NCBI GenBank assembly: GCA_031264785.1
Contig: JAISDN010000057.1
Span: 1 to 6,171, forward strand
DNA from: Candidatus Nomurabacteria bacterium
GTDB taxonomy: Bacteria; Patescibacteriota; Saccharimonadia; Saccharimonadales; Saccharimonadaceae
Length of the DNA: 6,171 nucleotides
Reading direction: 5' to 3'
Each line of letters begins with the position of its first letter. Position 1 is the first letter of the stretch. The notes below the pieces were generated by a model. That model did not search any database. It was given only the letters and a program-made list of their open reading frames with translations, and was not told the DNA's origin. This document shows, piece by piece, positions 1 to 5,885 of this stretch. The position numbers and the translations under genes were made by a program.

Positions 1-97
1 GCATATCGAGATATTCCAAACCCAAAATCTCGGCCCGCTTCTTAGCCGAATTTTCCTCAGTCTCGCGAAATCGTTTCTGTCGTTCTTCTTCGTTCAT
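1..97 (-). CDS. N-terminal fragment, possibly a GspE/PilB-like secretion/pilus ATPase
   Basis: This is a partial gene of which only the first 32 codons are in the window, running off the left edge. It starts at the ATG whose complement is 95-97, preceded by a GGTGGG (101-106) that can act as a Shine-Dalgarno, although only 3 nt separate them. The visible protein begins MNEEERQKRF, has a highly charged, probably helical stretch, then AEILGLEYLDM at about residues 22-32. A charged helix followed by a 'lgLeylDl'-type segment resembles the start of the N-terminal domain of GspE/PulE/PilB ATPases, which power type IV pilus or type II secretion assembly at the inner membrane. No Walker motif is in view, so the family call is tentative inference. 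That a real gene starts here is better supported, by the start codon, the ribosome site and the extended -10 promoter just upstream. Confidence 0.5.
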   Translation of the reverse strand, partial: MNEEERQKRFRETEENSAKKRAEILGLEYLDM

Positions 98-100
98 TTT

Positions 101-106
101 CCCACC
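101..106 (-). promoter_or_regulatory. Shine-Dalgarno of the left-edge gene
   Basis: On the minus strand this reads GGTGGG followed by AAA and the ATG. The spacing is short for a Shine-Dalgarno, but it is the only purine-rich site near the start and it supports choosing this ATG. Confidence 0.45.
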
Positions 107-124
107 AATTAGTCCTTGTGAAGT

Positions 125-153
125 ATTTTAGCATAAGTTGGATGGGAAATGAA
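125..153 (-). promoter_or_regulatory. Extended -10 promoter for the left-edge gene
   Basis: On the minus strand TGC-TAAAAT (125-133) forms an extended -10 with five of six consensus bases. A weak -35 (TTCATT, 148-153) lies 17 bp upstream. The predicted transcript start is near 118, giving a leader of about 20 nt that carries the GGTGGG site. It is divergent from the promoter of the gene at 201. Confidence 0.5.
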
Positions 154-164
154 GATGGTTTTTG

Positions 165-193
165 TTGTATTTCTTACTGCAATGGCGTACAAT
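165..193 (+). promoter_or_regulatory. Promoter giving a leaderless start at 201
   Basis: A TACAAT -10 (188-193, five of six matches) lies 17 bp after a weak TTGTAT -35 (165-170). The -10 ends 7 nt before the ATG at 201, so transcription should begin at, or one base before, the start codon. There is no Shine-Dalgarno in between. Confidence 0.55.
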
Positions 194-200
194 CAAGCTT

Positions 201-479
201 ATGAGTAAAAAGCAAAAGCCCAATGTCAGTAAAAGAGCTTTGCGAGGCAAAAACTTTATTTTGGCCGGAGCGACAATCATGGCATTCTGTTTTTTTGGTC
301 TACTTATTTTGGACCTTCCTGCGGGGTGCTGCACTGTTGAACCAAATACGATAACTGTAATAACGCCGATAAATATTATATCTTATGTTATGCAGGCGCT
401 GTTGCTTGTGGGAGTAATTCTTGTTTTATACGGCGGTTTCTTATACGCGACGCCGAATAAAAAGTTTGTCTGGAAATAA
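201..479 (+). CDS. Small two-helix membrane protein of unknown function
   Basis: This is a 92-residue protein that I do not recognise. The basic N-terminus (about residues 1-18, many Lys/Arg) is followed by a hydrophobic segment at about 19-39, a polar loop of about 20 residues and a second hydrophobic segment at about 59-83. A short basic tail ends in KKFVWK. By the positive-inside rule both ends would be cytoplasmic and the loop external. The loop carries adjacent cysteines (about 43-44), which is unusual and could mean a disulphide or metal contact, but nothing proves it. The ATG at 201 is preferred over an in-frame ATG at 162. The protein from 201 has the basic start expected before a first helix, and a -10 box sits at 188-193, inside the longer reading frame. 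The next gene begins 24 bp after the stop. Confidence 0.65.
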   Translation: MSKKQKPNVSKRALRGKNFILAGATIMAFCFFGLLILDLPAGCCTVEPNTITVITPINIISYVMQALLLVGVILVLYGGFLYATPNKKFVWK

Positions 480-488
480 TGTCGGTGG

Positions 489-497
489 TGGTATAAT
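489..497 (+). promoter_or_regulatory. Extended -10 promoter giving a leaderless start at 504
   Basis: TGG-TATAAT (TG at 489-490, TATAAT at 492-497) is a perfect -10 with the TGn extension. There is no good -35 at normal spacing; a TTGTCT at 466-471 would need a 20-bp spacer. The -10 ends 6 nt before the ATG at 504, so the predicted first transcribed base is the A of the start codon. The GGTGGTGG at 484-491 is too far upstream to be a good Shine-Dalgarno for read-through mRNA. Confidence 0.65.
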
Positions 498-503
498 TTC
501 GAT

Positions 504-995
504 ATGGAAATCGTTATTTTGGCGCACAACATTCGGTCGTTGCATAATTTGGGGTCGATTTTTCGGACGGCTGAGGGTTTCGGAGTTCGGAAAATTTACC
601 TGTCCGGTTGGACGGCCAATTGGCATTCTGGATTGCCGCATATTCGGGCGCGGATGGAGCAGGAGATTCACAAAACTGCTCTGGGCGCGGAAAATATGGT
701 CGATTCGGAGTATGTTGAAGATGTTGTAAAAATTACAACATTTTTGAAAAGGGCAGAGTATCGGCTAGTTGGGCTAGAACAGGATGCGCGGGCCGAAGCT
801 CTGCCAGACTACAAGCCACCGCGGAAAATTGCCCTGCTGATCGGGGAAGAAGTCGGCGGCATTGCCCCGAATTTACGAGATTTGTGCGACGATTTGTTGG
901 AAATTCCGATGCACGGCGCCAAAGAAAGTTTCAACGTGTCAGTGGCCACCGGCATTGCGCTGTATCATTTGACGACCACGCAGCCGGCGGCGTAG
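504..995 (+). CDS. SpoU/TrmH-family RNA 2'-O-methyltransferase
   Basis: This 163-residue protein is a compact SPOUT-class enzyme that should transfer a methyl group from S-adenosylmethionine to a ribose 2'-hydroxyl of tRNA or rRNA. All three family motifs are visible: motif 1 at about 15-27 (NLGSIFRTAEGFG, with the likely catalytic Arg21), motif 2 at about 113-120 (IGEEVGGI) and motif 3 at about 133-154 (EIPMHG, then SFNVSVATGIALYH). Motifs 2 and 3 form the trefoil-knot cofactor site. The HKTALGAE segment at about 56-63 is also typical. The family usually has SLN in motif 3, and here it is SFN. The length matches single-domain members such as TrmL (about 156 residues), without the extra RNA-binding domain of larger rRNA enzymes. 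The substrate cannot be told from sequence. Its last 31 bp overlap the 3' end of dnaE on the other strand. Confidence 0.88.
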   Translation: MEIVILAHNIRSLHNLGSIFRTAEGFGVRKIYLSGWTANWHSGLPHIRARMEQEIHKTALGAENMVDSEYVEDVVKITTFLKRAEYRLVGLEQDARAEALPDYKPPRKIALLIGEEVGGIAPNLRDLCDDLLEIPMHGAKESFNVSVATGIALYHLTTTQPAA

Positions 996-3900
996 ATTTT
1001 TTCTAATTTACCCAGTAATTCCTCGCCAATTTCGGCCTTGAACGGCAAACGCAGAGCGTCGGTTTTGTCTTCGCCCAGCACCATAATAATTTCGCTTTCC
1101 CCCGTAAATTTACTCAAAATCGCTTTGGTCTGAGTCAGCAGCTCGGCGTCATTAGGATTTTTGATATGCAAATATAATTTTTTGGGTGGCGGCGCTTCCG
1201 GTTCGGGCGGCGGTGGCGGCGGTGCGGCGGATTTGGCGCTAGAGCGCGGTATATTTTCAGCACCATCGGCCGGTGCGCGTCGGCCGCGACTGCGGGCTGG
1301 CGCCAGCTTAGCCTGATCAATCGTCATTTCCACCCCAGTCGGCTTATACGAATCCAGCTCCACATCGGAAATTTCGGAAACGGTTTCCGCCAAAATCTTG
1401 GGATCGGGATCAGTTTGGCCGTTTTTGTCGCGACCGCTAATTCGGCCAGTAATTTTAACCACTTTATCAACCGCTAAAATCGCGCCGGCTTTTTCAAACA
1501 CGCTGGGAAAAATCACAATCTCGCCTTCGCCGGTCTTGTCTTCAATGGCCACAAAAGCCATTTTTGAACCGTTCTTAGTCACAATCGACCGCACCGAATT
1601 AATCACTCCGCCCACCGTCACCATCAAACCGTCGTGGCCGGAAGTAAGGCTCGACAGCCCAACCGTCTGCTCGTCAAAAAAGGTGCTATATTTGTCCAGC
1701 GGATGAGCCGAGATATACAACCCCAACAGCTCACGCTCCCAGCCCAACATATCTTTTTCAGAATATTTGGTCGGCGCCGGCGTGATTTTGACCGACGGCA
1801 GAGCTTCGTCAACCTCCACGCCACTTTCGGCCAACGCGCCAAACAAATCGCCCTGACCGCTGGCGGCTTCGGACTGGACTTTGCGCGAGTATTCTCCTAA
1901 AGCTTCCAAGTTAAACAGCAAATCCGAACGATCGCCAAAACCGTCAAAGGCTCCGGATTTTATCAAACTTTCCCAAACTCGCTTGTTATTAACTTTGCTG
2001 TCGACGCGCTTAGCATAATCTTCCACGCTGAGAAATTTTCCGCCCAATTTGCGAGCCTCTTCCAGCTTTTCCACCACCGCTACGCCAACGCCTTTAACCG
2101 CCGCCAAGCCAAATCGCACGTCGCCAGTTTTTGGTACCACCGCAAATTCGGCGTAAGATTCGTTAATTTCCGGCAGCAAAACTTTGATACCCATATGCTG
2201 ACATTCGGCAATTTCGATGGCCAGCCGGTCGGTGTCGCTGGAATCGGAAGTCATCAGCGCCGCCATAAAAGCACTGGGATAATGCGCTTTAATGTAAGCT
2301 GTCCAATAAGCCACCAGCGCATAACAAGCGGCGTGACTCTTGTTAAAACAATAATTAGCAAATTCTTCCAAATGTTCCCAAAACTTTTCCATTTGGCCGC
2401 GATCGGCGCCGGAATTTTTAACCGCGCCATCAATAAACATCGGCTGCATTTGACGCATCAAATCGATTTTTTTCTTGCCAACAGCCTTACGCAAAGTGTC
2501 GGCCTGACCACCAGTAAACCCGCACATATCTTTGGAAATCTGCATAAATTGCTCCTGATAAACCAAAATCCCGTAAGTTGAACCTAGTGCCGATTCCATA
2601 TGCGGATCAAGGTAAGTGATTGGCTCCTTACCGTGTTTGCGCTTGATAAAACTGGGAATTTCGCTCATTGGACCGGGCCGATACAGCGCCACCATCGCGA
2701 TAATGTCATTAAATTCGGTCGGTTTCAGCTCCTTTAGATAGCGTTTCATTCCGGCCGATTCCAGCTGAAACACGCCGGTGGTGTCGGCCCGCTGGAACAG
2801 CTCGAAAGTTTTTTTGTCGTCCATCGGCACGTTGTAAATATCAATTTCTTTATCATAAACTTTGCGCACAATCCGCAGCGCGTTATTAATAATTGTCAGG
2901 TTTTTCAGCCCCAAAAAATCCATTTTAAGCAGGCCCAGCTCCTCAATCGGCCCCATCGGAAACTGCGTCGCCACTACGCCTTTTTGAGCCATTTCCACCG
3001 GCGCGTATTTGACCAGTTCGTCCGGCGCAATCACCACACCAGCGGCGTGCACGCCGTGCGAACGAATCGTGCCTTCCAATTGAATGGCATAATCCAGCAC
3101 CCGCTTGCTGGCGGCATTTGATTCATACTCAACTTTCAAATCCGGATCGTTGACAATCGAATCTTTCAGCGGAATCGGCCGGCCCTGAATGGTGGCCGGA
3201 ATCATTTTACTGAGCCGATCCGATTCGGCGTAAGGCACTTCCAAGACCCGCGCCACGTCCTTGGCGGCGTTGCGAGCCATCATTTTGCCAAAGGTGCCGA
3301 TGTTGCTGACCCGATCCGCCCCATATTTCTCAGTGCAATATTCAATCACTTCGTTGCGCCGCGTGTCCTGAATATCAATGTCAATATCCGGCATCGAAAT
3401 CCGATCCGGATTAAGAAAACGCTCAAACAGCAAGTCATATTCCAGCGGATCAAGATCGGTGATGCGCAGCGCATAAGAAATAATCGAACCGGCCGCCGAA
3501 CCGCGACCCGGCCCAAACACAATACCCTGCCGCTTACCCCAGTCAATAAAATCCCAAACAATTAAAAAATAGCCGTTAAAGCCCATTTGGTCAATCACAC
3601 CCAGCTCATAATCGGCCCGCTCAACGATGGTTTTGTTGAGCAACTTTCGAGCCTGTTTTTCGTCAATATCATTATCATCCGGCGACACACCATAACGCCG
3701 CGCTAAGCCCCGCCAGACCAGCTGATGCAGATAAGTTTTTTCGTCTAAACCGTCCGGGCAAGGAAAAGTCGGGATCAAAATTCCACCAAGATCCAGCGTC
3801 ACTTCGCAGCGATCGGCAATAGCCCGCGAATTGCGAATCAGCTCCGGATGATCCTTACCCCAACGCGCAACAATATCCTCCGGGCTAATAACGTGCAAAT

Positions 3901-4684
3901 CAAACTCCGCCAAAGTCATCCGGTCAGTCTCCGACAAAAACGACCCCGTGCCAACACACAGCAAAATCTCGTGAGCTTCGGCGTCGCTGGCCTTCAAATA
4001 GTGCGCGTCGCAAGTCAGCACCGCCGGAATATCCAGCTCGGCGGCGATTTTCAACAGCCCGTCATTGACTTTCTTCTGCTCCGGCCAATATTTTGGCGAT
4101 TCCGGATGGCCGTGATCCTGCAGCTCAATGTAATAGCGGTCACCAAAAACCCCGCGATGCCACTTGGCAATCTCCACCGCCTTGTCATAATCGTCGTCGC
4201 GCAGGGCCTGCCCAATCTCGCCGCCAGCACAACCCGACAAACAAATCACACCGGCGTTATATTTCTCCAACAAATCGTGATCAATTCGTGGTTTATAATA
4301 CATTCCGTCCAAATTGGCAATCGACGACAGCCGCATAATATTTTTATAACCCTCATTATTCATAGCCAGCAACGTCAAATGAAAGCGCTGCTTATCCTTA
4401 GCCGGATCGCGGTCGGTATGCTTGCGGGTCGCCATATAAGTCTCCAGTCCAAAAATCGGCTTAATCTCCCGCTCAGTGGCGTTTTTATAGAGGTCAATCC
4501 AGCCAGAAATCGTGCCGTGATCGGTCATAGCCACCGCCACCATACCAGAATCTTTGACAAACTGGCACAAATCGCCAACTCGCGTCAGACCGTCCAGCAC
4601 CGAATAATTAGTGTGATTGTGCAAATGCACAAAATCCGCCGCGCTCAAAGCCTGCTCCGTCTGGTTTTTCCCCTCTTTGCTCAT
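965..4684 (-). CDS. dnaE: DNA polymerase III alpha subunit (replicative polymerase)
   Basis: This 1239-residue catalytic subunit of the chromosomal replicase is of full DnaE1-type length. The N-terminal PHP domain (about 18-290) keeps every residue I would expect to bind metal: His22, His24, Asp31, His56, Glu81, His102, Cys152, Asp226 and His228. The palm holds GPGRGSAAGS (about 391-400), PDIDIDI with catalytic Asp433 and Asp435, and the third carboxylate Asp589 in KMDFLGLKNLT. The fingers contain FNKSHAA (about 780-786). QGDLF at 944-948 matches the internal beta-clamp-binding motif, and an OB fold follows (about 1020-1088). A Pro/Ala-rich linker with six prolines (1155-1160) leads to a small C-terminal domain from about 1169. 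The start is the ATG at 4684: an upstream in-frame TTG (4789) would add 35 residues unlike the family and would read through the repeat and both promoters. No intein or frameshift is seen. Confidence 0.97.
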   Translation of the reverse strand: MSKEGKNQTEQALSAADFVHLHNHTNYSVLDGLTRVGDLCQFVKDSGMVAVAMTDHGTISGWIDLYKNATEREIKPIFGLETYMATRKHTDRDPAKDKQRFHLTLLAMNNEGYKNIMRLSSIANLDGMYYKPRIDHDLLEKYNAGVICLSGCAGGEIGQALRDDDYDKAVEIAKWHRGVFGDRYYIELQDHGHPESPKYWPEQKKVNDGLLKIAAELDIPAVLTCDAHYLKASDAEAHEILLCVGTGSFLSETDRMTLAEFDLHVISPEDIVARWGKDHPELIRNSRAIADRCEVTLDLGGILIPTFPCPDGLDEKTYLHQLVWRGLARRYGVSPDDNDIDEKQARKLLNKTIVERADYELGVIDQMGFNGYFLIVWDFIDWGKRQGIVFGPGRGSAAGSIISYALRITDLDPLEYDLLFERFLNPDRISMPDIDIDIQDTRRNEVIEYCTEKYGADRVSNIGTFGKMMARNAAKDVARVLEVPYAESDRLSKMIPATIQGRPIPLKDSIVNDPDLKVEYESNAASKRVLDYAIQLEGTIRSHGVHAAGVVIAPDELVKYAPVEMAQKGVVATQFPMGPIEELGLLKMDFLGLKNLTIINNALRIVRKVYDKEIDIYNVPMDDKKTFELFQRADTTGVFQLESAGMKRYLKELKPTEFNDIIAMVALYRPGPMSEIPSFIKRKHGKEPITYLDPHMESALGSTYGILVYQEQFMQISKDMCGFTGGQADTLRKAVGKKKIDLMRQMQPMFIDGAVKNSGADRGQMEKFWEHLEEFANYCFNKSHAACYALVAYWTAYIKAHYPSAFMAALMTSDSSDTDRLAIEIAECQHMGIKVLLPEINESYAEFAVVPKTGDVRFGLAAVKGVGVAVVEKLEEARKLGGKFLSVEDYAKRVDSKVNNKRVWESLIKSGAFDGFGDRSDLLFNLEALGEYSRKVQSEAASGQGDLFGALAESGVEVDEALPSVKITPAPTKYSEKDMLGWERELLGLYISAHPLDKYSTFFDEQTVGLSSLTSGHDGLMVTVGGVINSVRSIVTKNGSKMAFVAIEDKTGEGEIVIFPSVFEKAGAILAVDKVVKITGRISGRDKNGQTDPDPKILAETVSEISDVELDSYKPTGVEMTIDQAKLAPARSRGRRAPADGAENIPRSSAKSAAPPPPPPEPEAPPPKKLYLHIKNPNDAELLTQTKAILSKFTGESEIIMVLGEDKTDALRLPFKAEIGEELLGKLEKIYAAGCVVVK
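978..1002 (+). terminator. Possible weak intrinsic terminator for the methyltransferase gene
   Basis: ACGC (978-981) pairs with GCGT (990-993), with one further G-C pair inside after an A-G mismatch. Six T's follow at 997-1002. The hairpin spans the methyltransferase stop codon and lies within the last codons of dnaE. The stem is short, so this is only suggestive. Confidence 0.3.
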
Positions 4685-4691
4685 ATCCCCA

Positions 4692-4720
4692 AGTATATCA
4701 CGTCCGCGCCACGACTGAAA
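4692..4720 (-). promoter_or_regulatory. Extended -10 promoter giving a leaderless dnaE start
   Basis: On the minus strand TGA-TATACT (4692-4700) is an extended -10, with a weak TTTCAG -35 (4715-4720) 17 bp upstream. The -10 ends 7 nt before the dnaE ATG, so the predicted start is at or next to the first base of the codon. A GGGG run only 2 nt from the ATG is too close to be a Shine-Dalgarno. Confidence 0.6.
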
Positions 4721-4721
4721 G

Positions 4722-4750
4722 TTGGCAACATAAGCAAAATGATGTATAAT
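4722..4750 (+). promoter_or_regulatory. Strong sigma-70-type promoter for the DUF5684-like gene
   Basis: TTGGCA (4722-4727, five of six matches) and TATAAT (4745-4750, perfect) are separated by exactly 17 bp. The predicted transcript start is near 4757, the first base of the palindromic repeat, which leaves a leader of about 57 nt. One base separates this -35 from the -35 of the divergent dnaE promoter. Confidence 0.7.
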
Positions 4751-4756
4751 CACAGT

Positions 4757-4789
4757 GTTATTCCGGCCTCCGATCCGGAATCCAGACAA
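4757..4789 (+). repeat. Palindromic 33-nt repeat, copy 1
   Basis: Arms ATTCCGG (4760-4766) and CCGGAAT (4775-4781) enclose an 8-nt loop, followed by CCAGACAA. It matches copy 2 at 5376-5408 at 30 of 33 positions in the same orientation. It lies in the predicted 5' leader of the DUF5684-like mRNA. The layout resembles short dispersed repeats such as Neisseria dRS3 (ATTCCC-N8-GGGAAT). Confidence 0.75.
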
Positions 4790-4800
4790 GAAGTTTAAAG

Positions 4801-4805
4801 AAAGG
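4801..4805 (+). promoter_or_regulatory. Shine-Dalgarno of the DUF5684-like gene
   Basis: AAAGG, within AAAGAAAGG, lies 8 nt before the ATG at 4814. This is good spacing and fixes the start codon. Confidence 0.65.
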
Positions 4806-4813
4806 TTATCTCT

Positions 4814-5326
4814 ATGGGGAATTTTATATGTTTCGAAGATTATGTGGCCGCGCCTTTAGCAGGCGCTGCGCCATCGTGGACGATTTTGATAGGCATCGGC
4901 GTTTATCTCATTTGGGCTTGGCTACTTAGTCGAATTTTCAGGAAAGCAGGCCTGTCAGGCTGGTTAGCTTGGGTACCCTTTGTTAATGTTTGGAAAACTT
5001 TCAATCTAGGCGGCCGTAGCGGCCTAAATTTGTTATGGGGTGTTGTCAGCCCAATGCTACTTGGGTTAGGTACACTTTTAATCGGTTGCCGATTAATCAA
5101 TAGTACTGCTTTAGCTTGGATTTTACTAATGGCCACTGTTGTCTCCGCCCTAATCTACATCTGCATAGGCATCTCCGTCCTCTACAACATCCAGAAAAAG
5201 CTCGACAAACCCGGCATATTTTTGGTGCTATATTTCATCAACCTAATCGCCCCGCTCTGGCTGTGGATTTTGGCGCTGGACAACTCAAAATGGCGCGATT
5301 CTAAAGGCCGCGCCACAATTAAGTAA
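4814..5326 (+). CDS. Four-helix membrane protein, DUF5684-like
   Basis: This is a 170-residue integral membrane protein with predicted helices at about 22-41, 71-93, 98-124 and 134-156. After helix 1 it has IFRKAGLSGWLAWVPFVN (about 41-58), which follows the pattern of DUF5684-type proteins: a short basic turn with a KAG..GW core, then a 'iP..N' segment leading into the next membrane helix. The ALDNSKW near the C-terminus matches the 'g-f-g-d-x-k-y' ending of that family. The function of these proteins is not established; they often occur beside secretion or signal-peptidase genes, but nothing here shows that. It has its own strong promoter and Shine-Dalgarno, is divergent from dnaE and convergent with greA, and is bracketed by two copies of the palindromic repeat. 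The existence of the gene is well supported; the family name is moderately sure. Confidence 0.8.
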   Translation: MGNFICFEDYVAAPLAGAAPSWTILIGIGVYLIWAWLLSRIFRKAGLSGWLAWVPFVNVWKTFNLGGRSGLNLLWGVVSPMLLGLGTLLIGCRLINSTALAWILLMATVVSALIYICIGISVLYNIQKKLDKPGIFLVLYFINLIAPLWLWILALDNSKWRDSKGRATIK

Positions 5327-5375
5327 CTGATCCCGGTAGTTTTTATCATCGTCATTCCGGCAATTTCTCACCACC
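5327..5375. other. Convergent spacer after the DUF5684-like gene, with a repeat half-copy
   Basis: A weak possible hairpin at about 5326-5340 (ACTG..GGT..AGT) is followed by TTTTT and could be a poor plus-strand terminator. At 5350-5361 is CGTCATTCCGGC, an exact 12-nt copy of the left arm of the full repeat that starts 25 bp further on. No right arm follows it. Confidence 0.4.
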
Positions 5376-5408
5376 GTCATTCCGGCCCCCGAGCCGGAAT
5401 CCAGACAA
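5376..5408 (+). repeat. Palindromic 33-nt repeat, copy 2
   Basis: Perfect 8-bp arms ATTCCGGC (5379-5386) and GCCGGAAT (5393-5400) enclose a CCCCGA loop, followed by CCAGACAA. The repeat sits between the convergent ends of the DUF5684-like gene and greA. Its RNA would form a stable hairpin on either strand, but there is no T tract for a classic terminator. Confidence 0.8.
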
Positions 5409-5409
5409 T

Positions 5410-5859
5410 CTATTGAACTGATTTAACAGCGTAAGTCACCTCGCCCTTCGGCGTTTTGATAGTGACTTTGTCGCCGGTTTTTTTGCCCATCAAAGCCGAA
5501 CCCAGCGGCGATTCATTACTGAGTTTACCGTCCAGCGGATCAGCCTCCACCGCGCCAACAATCCGATACTCGGTCTCCGCGCCATTTTTCAAAATCACCG
5601 TCGAACCGAGCGCAATCTTGCCGCCCTTGCCGCCCTTAATAATCTCGGCGTTCTGCAAAATATTCTCAATCTCCATAATTCGCGATTCGTTCAGGCTCTG
5701 CTCCTCGCGCGCCGCCGAATATTCGGCATTTTCCGACAGGTCGCCATAAGCTCGCGCCTCCGCAATCCGCTCAGAAATCTCCTTACGCGAATCCAACAAA
5801 ACCTTCAGTTCCTCCTCCAGTTCCATCTTACCGTGTTGTGTAATATGGTAATTCTTCAT
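5410..5859 (-). CDS. greA: Transcription elongation factor GreA
   Basis: This 149-residue factor binds in the secondary channel of RNA polymerase and stimulates cleavage of backtracked transcripts, which frees stalled complexes. The N-terminal antiparallel coiled coil (about 10-75) carries the tip motif GDLSENAEY at about 39-47. Asp40 and Glu43 correspond to the acidic pair (Asp41, Glu44 in E. coli) that positions the catalytic magnesium. The C-terminal FKBP-like domain (about 80-149) holds the hallmark SNESPLGSALMGKKTGD at about 114-130. It is slightly shorter than the usual 158 residues, with nothing essential missing. The start is fixed by the strong Shine-Dalgarno AAAGGAGG 6 nt upstream. 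It has its own promoter 95-123 bp upstream of the ATG, so it is probably transcribed independently of the gene ending at 6004. Confidence 0.97.
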   Translation of the reverse strand: MKNYHITQHGKMELEEELKVLLDSRKEISERIAEARAYGDLSENAEYSAAREEQSLNESRIMEIENILQNAEIIKGGKGGKIALGSTVILKNGAETEYRIVGAVEADPLDGKLSNESPLGSALMGKKTGDKVTIKTPKGEVTYAVKSVQ

Positions 5860-5865
5860 ATATTT

Positions 5866-5873
5866 CCTCCTTT
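5866..5873 (-). promoter_or_regulatory. Strong greA Shine-Dalgarno
   Basis: On the minus strand AAAGGAGG lies 6 nt before the ATG. It is a near-perfect anti-16S match and the strongest ribosome site in the window. Confidence 0.85.
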
Positions 5874-5885
5874 CTAAAAATAATC

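Noticed and set aside
162..200. Longer start (ATG at 162) for the small membrane protein
   Set aside because: The -10 box at 188-193 lies inside this extension, there is no Shine-Dalgarno, and the start at 201 gives the expected basic N-terminus.
2195..2581. A 128-codon plus-strand open frame inside dnaE
   Set aside because: It is antisense to the conserved palm/fingers region of DnaE and shows no independent ribosome site or recognisable motif.
4685..4789. N-terminal extension of DnaE by 35 residues from a TTG codon
   Set aside because: It would translate through the palindromic repeat and both promoters, has no family resemblance, and the ATG at 4684 leaves a normal DnaE N-terminus.
3848..4798. 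A 316-codon open frame on the plus strand opposite the 5' half of dnaE
   Set aside because: It lies almost wholly antisense to the conserved PHP and palm coding sequence, its translation is basic and low in recognisable motifs, and dnaE codon bias explains the lack of stops.
4757..5408. Insertion sequence or CRISPR-like array formed by the repeats
   Set aside because: No transposase, terminal inverted repeats of an insertion sequence, target duplication or regular spacers are present; there are just two full copies and one half-copy.
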